Origin: Cyanobacteriota bacterium
Lineage (GTDB): Bacteria > Cyanobacteriota > Cyanobacteriia > Cyanobacteriales > Microcoleaceae
Direction of reading: 5' to 3'
DNA length: 45,911 nt
NCBI GenBank assembly: GCA_025362325.1
Contig: JANYGO010000134.1
Location: 1-45,911, forward strand
In this document: in pieces, positions 7,913-16,855 of the stretch
How positions within the stretch are numbered: the first letter of the stretch is position 1
How the letters are laid out: each line of letters begins with the position of its first letter
Made by a program: the position numbers and the translations under genes
The notes under the pieces: generated by a model
The model's input: the letters and a program-made list of their open reading frames with translations, nothing else
Databases searched by the model: none
Told to the model about the DNA's origin: nothing

Positions 7913-9691
7913 ATGAAAAAATATATTTTATTCACCTTCTATCTAATTCCTCTTCTCCTGTTAATCGGATTTGTAGCCAATTTTAGCGTTAACGTTCCCA
8001 TTGACGACGAGTGGAGATTAGCCAGCCTATTTGAAAAAATAGCACAGGGAAATGTAAATTTCAAAGATTTTTGGGCTTTGCACAGCAATCACCGCATAGT
8101 GTTTCCGAAAATCATTATTGCAGTGCTGGTTTTTGCCTCCCAATGGAATATTAATTATCAGTTGTGTCTCAGCATAGGTTTGGCGCTGATAACTTTTATC
8201 GCTATGTACAAGTTATCCTCGATGCAGGTTAAGAATGTTGGGGATGATTTGTGGCATTTAGCTAATATTTTAACTTGTATTTTACTTTTCTCCCTAGTTC
8301 AGCACGAGAACTGGCTTTGGGGATTTCAATTAGCTTGGTTTTTCGTAAATTTGTGTTTTGTAGCGGCGGTTTATGCGCTGGTTTCACCTCACAAATTATT
8401 GCCTAATATTAGAATCTTTATTGCTGCTATAGTCTGCTTTATTGCTAGTTTTTCGCTGGCTCAAGGCTTGCTGTCTTGGTTGGCTGCGGTTCCGGCTGTG
8501 CTGGCTGTGGAGGGAAGTTGGGCGCAAAAACGCAAAAGGGCGATCGTCTGGATGCTGCTGTTTGTGGCAACTTGTGCTATTTACTCAATTGATTATCATC
8601 CTAGCCGTAAAACAAGTATTATTTCATTGTTGAATAAGCCACTTGTGGTAATTGATTATTTTTTGAGTTTGTTGGGTTCGCCCATTGTGCGATCGCCGGG
8701 AATTTCCGCATTTGTGGGATTGCTGATATTTGCTAGTTTTGTATTTTTTGTTTGGCATTTTGGGGGAAAGATTTTATCAAGTTCGATAGGTTCATCTGTG
8801 AGTGCTAACTCTGAAAAGCAATCTCAAATCCCGGTGATTTCCTCGTCTATAGCAATGAAAGACGACGAGGCTTTACCTTGGTTGTCAATAGGTTTGTTTT
8901 CGGTGTTTTCGGCTTTGTTTATTACGGCGGGTAGGGCGGAATTTGGGGCGATTCAGGCGATCGAATCTTCGAGATATACGACTAATTCGATTTTGCTGTT
9001 AATTGCTTTGGTTCAGCTAGGACAGTTGTTTGTTCGAGAAACAAAAGAGCTGTCGAAACGCAACTATAAATTTATTTATCGGGGATTTGCAGGGCTGTTA
9101 ATTGGGATAATTATTGTTAACTCTCAGCAGGCGATAGCCCAATCTCGCTCGGCACTCCTTTACAAGCAAGGCGCTCAAGATTGTTGGCAGTTAATTAACT
9201 ATCTGGAAACGTCGGATTTTTTCAAGAATTCGCCGGAAAGCTGTTTGAGGGTGCTGAGCAAAAAAACTTGGCTGGTGAGAGAAGGCGCTGCAATTCTTGA
9301 TCGAATAGGTTGGAGAAAGTTCGCGAAAAATGTAAAGTTTATTGCTAATCCAGAGAAAGTTTACGGCTATTTAGACAAACCTCAAACTACTGATAAATTA
9401 TTGAAAGCTGCTGGTTGGGCGGTTTTTCCAGACAATAGGAAACAGCCGAACATTGTACTGCTATCTGTCGGCGATAAACAATCTTTTTTTGCTAACGCTT
9501 ATGTAAATTTGGACAGCCCGGATATTGCTAAGACTTTGAAATCCCAGTTGTACAATAATGCGAGGTGGGCGGTTGATGTGTCGGGTGGCGATTTGGCGAT
9601 CGCCCAAACCGAAATTAAAGCTTGGGTGTATAATCCTGTTGACAACCAGTTTGTCAGGTTAAAGGGAGAGGCTCAATTGAAAGTCAAGTAA
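7913..9691 (+). CDS. Large polytopic membrane protein, paralogue A
   Basis: Unrecognised 592-residue membrane protein. It has an N-terminal membrane helix followed by a conserved patch (FSVNVPIDDEW...WALHSNHRIVFPK), about nine to eleven hydrophobic segments up to residue ~410, and a soluble C-terminal region of about 180 residues. The final part (GWAVFPD..KQPNIVLLSVG... to AWVYNPVDNQFVRL) looks like a compact beta domain. The acidic residues after helix 1 and the topology suggest a GT-C-type sugar transferase or lipid-linked glycan modifier, but no catalytic motif is proven. Paralogues are B at 9870 and C at 22529; all share P-W-L-S-I...G-R..(F/Y)G...QA..SRY. There is no clear ribosome site before the ATG. 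It may be co-transcribed with B, the GT2 and the epimerase downstream. Confidence 0.8.
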   Translation: MKKYILFTFYLIPLLLLIGFVANFSVNVPIDDEWRLASLFEKIAQGNVNFKDFWALHSNHRIVFPKIIIAVLVFASQWNINYQLCLSIGLALITFIAMYKLSSMQVKNVGDDLWHLANILTCILLFSLVQHENWLWGFQLAWFFVNLCFVAAVYALVSPHKLLPNIRIFIAAIVCFIASFSLAQGLLSWLAAVPAVLAVEGSWAQKRKRAIVWMLLFVATCAIYSIDYHPSRKTSIISLLNKPLVVIDYFLSLLGSPIVRSPGISAFVGLLIFASFVFFVWHFGGKILSSSIGSSVSANSEKQSQIPVISSSIAMKDDEALPWLSIGLFSVFSALFITAGRAEFGAIQAIESSRYTTNSILLLIALVQLGQLFVRETKELSKRNYKFIYRGFAGLLIGIIIVNSQQAIAQSRSALLYKQGAQDCWQLINYLETSDFFKNSPESCLRVLSKKTWLVREGAAILDRIGWRKFAKNVKFIANPEKVYGYLDKPQTTDKLLKAAGWAVFPDNRKQPNIVLLSVGDKQSFFANAYVNLDSPDIAKTLKSQLYNNARWAVDVSGGDLAIAQTEIKAWVYNPVDNQFVRLKGEAQLKVK

Positions 9692-9869
9692 CTGTCAAAA
9701 ATCCATGTAATAGATTTTTAGGCTTCACTCAACTTGTTAGTCAAATCATGTTATGATTGAGAACCCTCGATCGTTGTTGCTCATAAACATAGAACACAGC
9801 CTCTCGCTTTTTGCCTCGATCGATCACCTGAATCCTTACTCTTTTCTTTTTTGGGCCCAAGCAAACATA

Positions 9870-11607
9870 ATGAAAAAAACTACTTTATTAATTCTCTATC
9901 TGATTCCGGTGAGCCTAGTAATTTGGTTTGTAGCTGCTTTTAGTGTCAATGTTCCCTTTAGGGATCAATGGGCATTAGTCCCTATTTTTGATAAAGTGAC
10001 GGCTGGAACTTTAACGTTTAGGCCTCTTTGGGCTTTACATAGCAACCACCGGATACCATTTCCCAAAATTATTATGACTGTCCTCGCATTTATATCCCAT
10101 TGGAATATCAATTATGAAATATATTTTAGCATTTTTTTATCTCTCATAACTTTTGGAATTATCTATAAAATATCTGAGACGACAGCCAAGGGTGTGAGCG
10201 ATCGTCTGTTTCAGTTAACAAATATTTACACCTGCTTTTTGTTTTTTTCCCTCGTTCAATATGAAAACTGGCTTTGGGGGTTTCAATTATCATGGTTTTT
10301 GATTAACTTATGTGTTGTTTCAGCAGTGTATTTGCTGAATAAAAAAGGTCAAATACCTGCTGGCAAGAAAATGTTTTTAGCAGGTATATCCTGTTTTATT
10401 GCTAGCTTTTCATCCGCTCATGGCCTCCTATCTTGGCTCGCCGTCATCCCTTCATTATTTGCCCTAGAAGGAACATTAAAGAATAAAATCCAGCGATTGC
10501 TAGGATGGATGAGCATTTGGGTAGCTTTAGTTGGTATCTATACAATTAATTATCATCCTAAAAATGCGACTTACAAAATAGATTCTTTCGGAGAACAACC
10601 TGTTTTGCCATTCTATTACTTTTTTTGCTTAATCGGTGCGCCAATTGTCCGATATCCTATGCTGTCCGCGATTATAGGGTTAATCATTTTTTCCTGTTTT
10701 ATTGGTATAATTGTCTGTGTTATCAAAGTTATCAATACCTCTCAGTTGAAGTTGGTACTTATTACAGAATTAACACCCTGGCTATCCATTGGTTTGTTTT
10801 CTATGTTATGTTCTCTTGCAATTACGATTGGTCGGGTGCGATACGGGGTAGAACAGGCTTTGGAATCGAGATATACGACAACTTCTCTGTTATTGATAAT
10901 TGCTTGCATTCAATCTTTATGTATCATATATATATGATACATTTATTAGCACCCTAATTTATCCTGTTTTTACAGTTGTTTTAGCAGGTGCGATCGCGAG
11001 CAATTCTGTATTGGCAATTACCAAAAATCAAGCCGATATGCCCTACAAGCAAGCAGTTAAAACTTGCTTAGAGCTAATTAATTATATCGAAAAATCTCCA
11101 TTTAACGAATCAGAAGATAGCTGCCTAGTCCTGCTGGGCGGTGAAAAACCTTTTTTAGTTAGAAAGCGTGCAGAAGTCCTCGAGCGAATTGGGTTTAGAC
11201 ATTTCCCCAAAGACATAAATTTTATTAGCAATAATAGCAAAAACTACGGCTATCTTGACAACCCCCAGACAATAGATAAACCCTTAGTTGTCAAAAGCAA
11301 GGATCGCATCCGGGTGACAGGTTGGGCCATTCTGCCAGATCGCCAGCAACAACCCACACTCGTGCTACTATCATTAGCGGATAAAAAATCATTTTTTGCC
11401 ACTGCTTATGTCAGTTTGGATAGCCCTGATGTAGCCAAGGCCTTAAAATCTAATCAGTATAGTCGCGTGAGGTGGGCTGTCGATTTGCCGACTAATTATT
11501 TGCCGATCGCCCAAACCGAGATCAAAGCTTGGGTGTATAATCCTGTTGACAACCAGTTTGTCAAGTTGCGCGGTGGCGCTAAGGTAACAGTGGAGGATAA
11601 GGAGTGA
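9870..11607 (+). pseudogene. Paralogue B of the polytopic membrane protein, frameshifted at an AT repeat
   Basis: Two overlapping pieces match A end to end: codons from ATG 9870 (MKKTTLLILYLIP, aligned to A's MKKYILFTFYLIP) run to a TGA at 10935, and the continuation lies in the +1 frame to the stop at 11607. Adding two bases to the AT run at 10925-10934 restores one frame (...IYIYDTFISTLIYPVF...) giving about 579 residues, similar to A's 592. An upstream in-frame ATG at 9753 would add 39 residues with no counterpart in A and is not chosen. The C-terminal beta domain is intact and keeps about nine residues (VVKSKDRIR) missing from A. The stop overlaps the GTG start of the next GT2. It may be a decayed copy, an assembly error at the repeat, or a slippage-switched gene. 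Confidence 0.8.
10921..10940. repeat. 20-bp perfect palindrome with AT core at the frameshift
   Basis: GTATCATATATATATGATAC is self-complementary over all 20 bases and carries five TA/AT steps in its centre. It coincides with the break in paralogue B; a two-base change in the core alters the frame. Confidence 0.9.
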
Positions 11608-12404
11608 AACTTTCGGTGATTGTACCAGCCCACAACGAAGAGGGCTGTTTGGAAGGTACTGTGCGGGCGATCGCCCAGACGCTCGATTTAGAAGGCATTC
11701 CGCACGAAATTTTGATTGTGAATGACAATAGCACCGATAAAACCCTTGACATTTGCCAGGAATTGTCAGAGACTTTTGGCACAGTTAGATACATCAACAA
11801 TCAACCTCCCAACGGTTTCGGATTTGCAGTGCGCCGGGGTTTAGCGGAATTTGACGGCGATGCTGTAGCAATTGTGATGGCGGATGCTTCCGACGATCCG
11901 ATAGATTTGGTAGCAGGATACCGCAAATTGCAAGAAGGATATGACTGCGTTTTCGGTTCCAGATTTATCAAAGGCGGCTTTGTCGTTGATTATCCAATTC
12001 ACAAATTAGCAATTAACCGCTTAGCCAACTGGTTTGTCAAAAGTATTTTCGGCTTACGCTACAACGATATTACCAATGCTTTCAAACTCTACCGTCGAGA
12101 AGTGATTGAAGGCGTGCAGCCGATTTTGAGCCATCATTTTAACTTGACTGTGGAACTGCCTTTAAAAGCAATTATTAGGGGTTTTTCTCATACGGTGATT
12201 CCTCTGAGGTGGTACAATCGAACTGCTGGTATTTCTAAGTTGAAAATCAAAGAGATGGGGAGCCGGTATTTGTTTATTGTCTTGTATGTCTGGCTGGAAA
12301 AACATCTCTCTCGCGGCGATTATCACCGAACTAGAAAGATGAATGAGTTGAAATTAGATTTATTGGCAAAGTCAAGGACTGAAGTCCTTACTACGAACGA
12401 ATGA
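11604..12404 (+). CDS. GT2 glycosyltransferase, dolichyl-phosphate mannose synthase-like
   Basis: Predicted 266-residue cytosolic GT-A enzyme that would load a sugar from a nucleotide donor onto polyprenyl phosphate. It begins with LSVIVPAHNEEGCL, then ILIVNDNSTDKT, NGFGFAVRRGL, and VMADASDDP in place of the usual DADLQDDP, a variant known in this subfamily. FGSRFIKGG and the late R-x-Y-N-R-T segment are also typical. There are no clear C-terminal membrane helices, unlike the second GT2 at 24402. The start is GTG at 11604, overlapping the stop of paralogue B, with a strong GGAGG about 8 bp upstream, so it is probably translated by coupling with B. It is a plausible supplier of lipid-linked sugar to A or B (inference). 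Confidence 0.88.
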   Translation: MKLSVIVPAHNEEGCLEGTVRAIAQTLDLEGIPHEILIVNDNSTDKTLDICQELSETFGTVRYINNQPPNGFGFAVRRGLAEFDGDAVAIVMADASDDPIDLVAGYRKLQEGYDCVFGSRFIKGGFVVDYPIHKLAINRLANWFVKSIFGLRYNDITNAFKLYRREVIEGVQPILSHHFNLTVELPLKAIIRGFSHTVIPLRWYNRTAGISKLKIKEMGSRYLFIVLYVWLEKHLSRGDYHRTRKMNELKLDLLAKSRTEVLTTNE

Positions 12405-12425
12405 TCGCTAATACTAAATCCGGCT

Positions 12426-12482
12426 TTTAGTCCGCGAAGGCGGACTTAGTTTGTGTAGTCGCGGTTTCAACCGCCGACTCTT
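12426..12482. repeat. Dispersed double-hairpin repeat (TTAGTTTGTGTAG core), copy 1
   Basis: Two small hairpins, GTCCGCGAAGGCGGAC and GCGGTTTCAACCGC, flank the core CTTAGTTTGTGTAGT. A near-identical copy is at 20210-20266. It fills most of the 113-bp gap between the GT2 and the epimerase gene. Confidence 0.85.
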
Positions 12483-12517
12483 ATCTACGAACCATATTTT
12501 AGCAATAAATTTAGTTA

Positions 12518-13582
12518 ATGCCTGAAAGAATTTTAATTGTAGGCGGTGCGGGTTTTATCGGCAGTTGTTTGGCAATTGGCATGAAGAAACTGCACCCGGA
12601 ATGGCAAATCATTTGTTTGGATAACCTGCGCCGCCGGGGCTCAGAATTGAATTTATCTCGGCTCAAAAGTTGCGGGATTCAGTTTGTTTACGGGGATATT
12701 CGTACTGCGGCAGACTTAGATCCAGTTGCACTCAACCCTGATTGCATTATCGATTGCGCTGCGGAGCCTTCTGTGCTGGCGGGTTTTAGTTCGCCACAGT
12801 ACGTTTTGCAGACGAATTTACTCGGCACTGTGAATGTTTTGGAGTTGGCGAGACAAACGGGTGCGAGTTTGCTGTTTTTGTCTACGAGCCGGGTTTATCC
12901 GATCGCCAGCGTGAAATCTGTTAAGCTGTTGGAGTTGGATGATAGATTTGCGATCGCCCCCGAGCAAACATTACCCGGTATATCCGAGTTAGGCATCTCA
13001 GAAGACTTCCCATTAAAAGGACACCGTTCCCTTTACGGAGCAACTAAATTAGCTTCCGAATTACTGATTGAGGAATACAGGGAAGCATACAACCTGCAGG
13101 CAATTATTAACCGCTGCGGGTTAATTACTGGTGCTTGGCAAATGGGTAAAGTCGATCAGGGAGTTTGCGGTTTGTGGGTGGCCGCTCACTATTTTGAAAA
13201 GCCGCTGAGTTATATCGGTTTTGGCGGCAGCGGGAAGCAAGTTAGGGATTTGCTGCACGTTGAAGATTTGTTGAGATTAGTTAATTATCAGTTAGAAAAT
13301 TTTGCTAAATTTGACGGCGAAGTGTTTAATGTAGGCGGCGGTTTGAGCAACAGTCTTTCTTTGGTTGAGACAACTGATTTGTGCCGAAAAATTACCGGGA
13401 AATCGATTCCGATTCATCCTGTTTTGGAGGAACGCGCGGGGGACATTCCGATTTTTATTACCGATTCTTCTAGGGTGATGGAAAAAACAGGATGGCGGCC
13501 TGTTATTGGCCCCGAAGCCGCTTTGCAGGATATTTATGATTGGATTGCGGCTAATGAGGTGGTTTTAAGTTCGATTTTGTAG
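12518..13582 (+). CDS. NAD-dependent sugar epimerase/dehydratase (SDR), CDP-paratose 2-epimerase-like
   Basis: Predicted 354-residue extended SDR acting on a nucleotide sugar. The NAD-binding GGAGFIGS lies near the N-terminus and the active-site YGATK (Y-x-x-x-K) near residue 173. RRRGSELNLSRL, CAAEPSVLAG and WQMGKVDQGV resemble the RfbE/CDP-paratose 2-epimerase branch rather than GalE. It follows the GT2 on the same strand after a repeat-filled gap and probably supplies or remodels a sugar for the same surface glycan. The exact substrate cannot be fixed from sequence; a UDP-sugar epimerase is the main alternative. Confidence 0.85.
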   Translation: MPERILIVGGAGFIGSCLAIGMKKLHPEWQIICLDNLRRRGSELNLSRLKSCGIQFVYGDIRTAADLDPVALNPDCIIDCAAEPSVLAGFSSPQYVLQTNLLGTVNVLELARQTGASLLFLSTSRVYPIASVKSVKLLELDDRFAIAPEQTLPGISELGISEDFPLKGHRSLYGATKLASELLIEEYREAYNLQAIINRCGLITGAWQMGKVDQGVCGLWVAAHYFEKPLSYIGFGGSGKQVRDLLHVEDLLRLVNYQLENFAKFDGEVFNVGGGLSNSLSLVETTDLCRKITGKSIPIHPVLEERAGDIPIFITDSSRVMEKTGWRPVIGPEAALQDIYDWIAANEVVLSSIL

Positions 13583-13918
13583 GGATTTTTTGCACCGCAG
13601 ATGTTTTGTGGAATTTGGTAATAAAACCATTTATTCTGCGCTAGGGAAACGGCAATGCCGTGTCCTAATGCCGGACACGGCGCAGTGCCCAAAGCCGTGT
13701 CAACAATCGCCTGAAAACCTTTGTATCTCTCGTTTATAGCTCTTGCCAGATCCCCCTCGCATCCCCGTTAAGAAGGGGGACTTTGAGCAGAAATAGTAGG
13801 GTGCGTCGCTACCGCAATTTTCGCCACTATTTGAGTGACTCGAAGCGACGCACCTTACCGCTTGCGTTAAGCGCGATCGCCCCTTTTTCTCGCTCGAAAA
13901 TAGAAGAGCGATCGCCTT
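13583..13918. repeat. Gene-free stretch filled with three dispersed repeats
   Basis: No convincing gene. It holds a copy of the GGGAAACGGCAATGCCGTGTCC repeat with an extra GCCGGACACGGC arm (13644-13701), a GATCCCCCT...AAGAAGGGGGA inverted repeat (13750-13784), and an inverted pair GGGTGCGTCGCT / AGCGACGCACC (about 13799-13855). It lies between convergent genes, so any hairpin may also end transcription. Confidence 0.75.
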
Positions 13919-14374
13919 TCACCTAATATAAGTAACAGGATAATCAGGATTCGCCGGATTCGGCATTAACCGCTGATTTCTACAATCCACAAGCAAATCT
14001 AATTTCTCCAAAATAACCTGACCAATCAATACCTCATCACCAGTTACCAATGCCTCATCAATAGTCTTGCGCCCTTCACACTCAACCATCACAGGGCCAG
14101 TTACTCCCACAGTTTCCTGACGACTGTCCGCATTTTTAACAAGTTGCTGACCGAGAATTCGCAAACCTAATTGCTGTGCAATCTCTGCTGGAATTACCAG
14201 ATTAACTGCACCTGTATCTACCAAACCTTCTGCTTCAATCTCGCGCAATAGGCGAGGTGCAAGCAAACCTCGACGCACTAACTCATCATCAACTGCATTG
14301 GTCAGCTTCACTTGAGTCGAAACTGCCCCCATATTCTTAAGTCCATCTACTTCTAATTTTTTTAATTCTTTCAT
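13919..14374 (-). CDS. Retropepsin-like aspartic protease family protein
   Basis: Predicted 151-residue protein of the clan AA single-domain aspartic protease type. The motif is GLVDTGAVNLVIP (D-T-G-A) near residue 55, followed by a second half with VLIGQVILEKLDLLVDC. Such proteins are common, poorly characterised small cyanobacterial genes and may act as dimers. The sequence is complete. The ATG at 14374 is only 4 bp from the left end of a MITE-like element and no ribosome site is visible, so the insertion may have replaced the native promoter or leader. Function beyond the fold is unknown. Confidence 0.75.
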   Translation of the reverse strand: MKELKKLEVDGLKNMGAVSTQVKLTNAVDDELVRRGLLAPRLLREIEAEGLVDTGAVNLVIPAEIAQQLGLRILGQQLVKNADSRQETVGVTGPVMVECEGRKTIDEALVTGDEVLIGQVILEKLDLLVDCRNQRLMPNPANPDYPVTYIR

Positions 14375-14379
14375 ATCAA

Positions 14380-14550
14380 TACTCCGGACAGTTTTTGGAA
14401 CGATACTACAAGCTTACGCGGGGCAAGGAGCATAAAAAAGTCGAATTAAATGTAAGTCAGGGGTGGAGCTGACATTGATTTAATTATCCACAGGGGCTGC
14501 GAAGTCAAGCGAGCATAAGCCATTGGGCCATATAAAAACTGTCCGGACTA
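14380..14550. mobile_element. MITE-like element 1, TCCGGACAGTTTTT termini
   Basis: Inverted ends ACTCCGGACAGTTTTT (14381-14396) and AAAAACTGTCCGGACT (14534-14549), each preceded outward by CAAT. TA dinucleotides border the ends, as in Tc1/mariner (IS630) insertions. The interior encodes nothing and contains a weaker inverted pair (AATTAAAT...GTCAG near 14444 and CTGACATT...TTAATT near 14470). Element 2 at 18180 has the same ends with a different interior. Between this element and the small ORF at 14809 (14551-14808) I see no gene. Confidence 0.7.
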
Positions 14551-14808
14551 TTGTATCAAAGGAACAACAACAAAGAAAATGGATAACAATCTGTAAATGG
14601 ACAAGAATTGCGAGGTTTGCTGCTGATAGGGATTGATACGAATGAAAAGTTTTTCTTAATAAGTGCAACTCAAGTTAAATCAATAATCCCTCAACTTCTC
14701 AGAAACTATGACTGAAGTATCGTAGCTTGCGGGCGCGTAGCGATCGATAGTCAGTAATTAGCATCAATAAAGCTTGGGGATTTTCAACTTATTTTTTTCA
14801 TACCCTGA

Positions 14809-14949
14809 TTAAGCAACGCCCTTCATCTCTATCCTGCAGGGCTTCAATCTTTTTCCCGAGGCTTCCCCAACGGTTGCCAGCGCGAACGTGCTGCTGAGAA
14901 CGGCAACGGTGAGGAAAGTCGCAAACTGTCGTTGGGGATGTGCCATCAT
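14809..14949 (-). CDS. Small 46-residue ORF with signal-peptide-like N-terminus
   Basis: Reads MMAHPQRQFATFLTVAVLSS then TFALATVGEASGKRLKPCRI and a short tail: a basic start, a hydrophobic core of about 15 residues and an A-L-A/T-type cleavage site, so it looks exported. The ATG at 14949 overlaps the TGA of the 499-residue gene (ATGATG/TGA), which suggests translational coupling. The last codons (GGCGTTGCTTAA) resemble the end of the GGCGTTGCTGA element seen at 16480, so the protein may be truncated by an insertion. It could be a remnant. No family recognised. Confidence 0.4.
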   Translation of the reverse strand: MMAHPQRQFATFLTVAVLSSTFALATVGEASGKRLKPCRIEMKGVA

Positions 14950-16445
14950 CGCTTTGGTCGGGTAGAGGCTCGGTTTTTGAGCTCTGGCGGTGTCTTGTCG
15001 CTATAGGTAAATGGTAGCCCTTTGTACTTTAATCTCTCCTCCAACCATTTGGGTTTCTCGCTAAACGAGATCGACATCGTACCATCTGGAGCAACGCGAT
15101 ACAGCCATTTTGCCCCCGGACAAATAGACGACTTCATCTCGGGAACCGATGCCGGCCATTTTCCGGTTTTGGCTGCTAGTGCTTTGACTTGCAAAATTTT
15201 CTGAGTCAGTTCCAAATCCAGCATAGATTTAGCTGCTTTACTGGCTTGGCTGGGTACATTTGTAAAAGATGTCCTACCTATATAATTCCACCACGCGAAG
15301 TCCTTTGCCGGGGCTGAATCAGAAGCGCAAACATTCTGCTGGCGAGATGCTGCAAGTGATCGTTTATAGACTTGATAAGTATCGATCGCACAAAAGCGAA
15401 CATAAGGTTTGATCACCGGCTTGAACCATACCAAGACATGAGATAAAGTCCAGTCTAAGATTTTTTCTTCTAAAGTTAAATCTGAGAAATCCTTCCCTTG
15501 AATTAGTGAAAGCATTCCCCCATCACTAGAACCGCCTAGATCTTTTAGTATCGAAGAGTATGAGTCTAGTAGCGAAGACCACGAGTGTTTCCAAAGGAAG
15601 TCTTGCGAAAATTTGAACTTATGCAAATATTCTCCCTGCAAGGATATCAATATCGATTCGCGGTAATCGTGTTCCAGCAAGCGCTGCTGCCACTGGGTGG
15701 GAAGGCGATCGGCTTTCCGCATCACCCCTGCTGGATATTTAGTCCCGATCAAAGCCACAAGTTGAGGCATGAAGAGGGGGCTTTCTGTTAAAGACTGGTT
15801 GATTTTCCAGGATACTTCCAGCATTTCTGCTGCTGCTTCCGTCTGACCTTTACGGTATTTTTCTAGAATGTCTAGGGCTAAAACTTTTTGCAAATTAGCC
15901 TGCCATAAATAATCAGGTGAGACAACCGTCATATCTCCTTCCAGAATCCTGGTAATATCTGTTCCCCAGCGCGGCACTTCATTATTTAAAACCTGCTGGC
16001 GAAGTTCTGCTAAAGCCGTTTGGCGGGAGGCGAGATAGCGCTGTAAATTCTCTGAAGGTGGATTTACGGTATCGTTTGGTTTGGCAATCTCAGCATCTAG
16101 GTACTGCTTTAATTCTTGTCTGATTTCTTCAAATGCCTTTTGATCGTCCTTTGAAGACCTAAAATCAGCCCTAGACCCGATGGAGCGATCGGCAGAAGAG
16201 AAACTTGCCCCTCCATCGAACCCCACTTTAGCGAGGGACGCCGCCAGCTTCAACGCCGCATCATTTGGCTCTGCTTTGGGAAACCGTTGGGCATAAGCTG
16301 CTAAATCTTGCTCGATTTCTTTTTCCTGCACAGAAGCCATATAGTTGCCACCCACAATCCAAACTGCCAGCAGTCCCGCCCACCCAACAGCCGAACCACC
16401 TAGAAATTTGAGGTTCCGTCTGAACGATAAGTTTTGAATGTCCAT
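14946..16445 (-). CDS. Membrane-anchored protein of unknown function (499 aa)
   Basis: Not recognised. A short basic N-terminus is followed by one membrane helix (about 13-32, FLGGSAVGWAGLLAVWIVGG) and a long soluble region, probably periplasmic or extracellular. It is helix-rich with repeated Leu/Gln/Ala stretches and has scattered Cys (about residues 350-385 and a late SICPGAKW). The C-terminal GKWPASVPEM...YRVAPDGTMSISF resembles segments seen near the ends of other cyanobacterial hypothetical proteins. The start is well supported: AAGGAGG lies 5 bp before ATG 16445. The stop overlaps a 46-residue ORF. Its promoter region carries the MITE-like element at 16480-16595. Confidence 0.7.
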   Translation of the reverse strand: MDIQNLSFRRNLKFLGGSAVGWAGLLAVWIVGGNYMASVQEKEIEQDLAAYAQRFPKAEPNDAALKLAASLAKVGFDGGASFSSADRSIGSRADFRSSKDDQKAFEEIRQELKQYLDAEIAKPNDTVNPPSENLQRYLASRQTALAELRQQVLNNEVPRWGTDITRILEGDMTVVSPDYLWQANLQKVLALDILEKYRKGQTEAAAEMLEVSWKINQSLTESPLFMPQLVALIGTKYPAGVMRKADRLPTQWQQRLLEHDYRESILISLQGEYLHKFKFSQDFLWKHSWSSLLDSYSSILKDLGGSSDGGMLSLIQGKDFSDLTLEEKILDWTLSHVLVWFKPVIKPYVRFCAIDTYQVYKRSLAASRQQNVCASDSAPAKDFAWWNYIGRTSFTNVPSQASKAAKSMLDLELTQKILQVKALAAKTGKWPASVPEMKSSICPGAKWLYRVAPDGTMSISFSEKPKWLEERLKYKGLPFTYSDKTPPELKNRASTRPKR

Positions 16446-16479
16446 AAACTCCTCCTTCGCGCGAGTACAGCTGAAAATG

Positions 16480-16595
16480 AGGCGTTGCTGAATACAAGTA
16501 TGAATTCAAGTTTTCGGAATGGCTATAAGCCAAGTAGAGTGAGTTTTGCAACATCAAGTGAAAAGTTTATTCGTACGCCAGAATCAGCAACGCCT
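16480..16595. mobile_element. MITE-like element 3, GGCGTTGCTGA termini
   Basis: Left end GGCGTTGCTGAATACAAGTA and right end ...GAATCAGCAACGCC form imperfect inverted ends of about 30 bp around a short non-coding core. It lies in the gap (16446-16855) between the divergent 499-aa gene and the LRR gene, so it may carry or disrupt promoter elements for both. I see no gene in the rest of that gap. A single related end occurs at about 14808-14821. Confidence 0.65.
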
Positions 16596-16855
16596 TACCT
16601 GTTTATCTTGCCCACTTTTTTTGGGCGCACGATCACATAACCAGGCCGTGTAACATTTCTGCACTTATCCAGCAAGCCCTAAATACCTAACACGCCACAC
16701 CCGAAGGCTAGAGCAGGATAGGATATTTTCCCCGCCTAGAGCTTTTTAGAGATGTTTGAGGCTGTAAATCAGAAAATATGGATTTCCTGACGTACCCTCT
16801 GCACTTTCAAGTCCTAAATGGGGAAATATATAAAAATCTACAGAGGTTATTCCCT

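Noticed and set aside
9753..9869. Upstream in-frame ATG giving paralogue B 39 extra residues
   Set aside because: The extra residues have no match in A, and ATG 9870 aligns with A's start.
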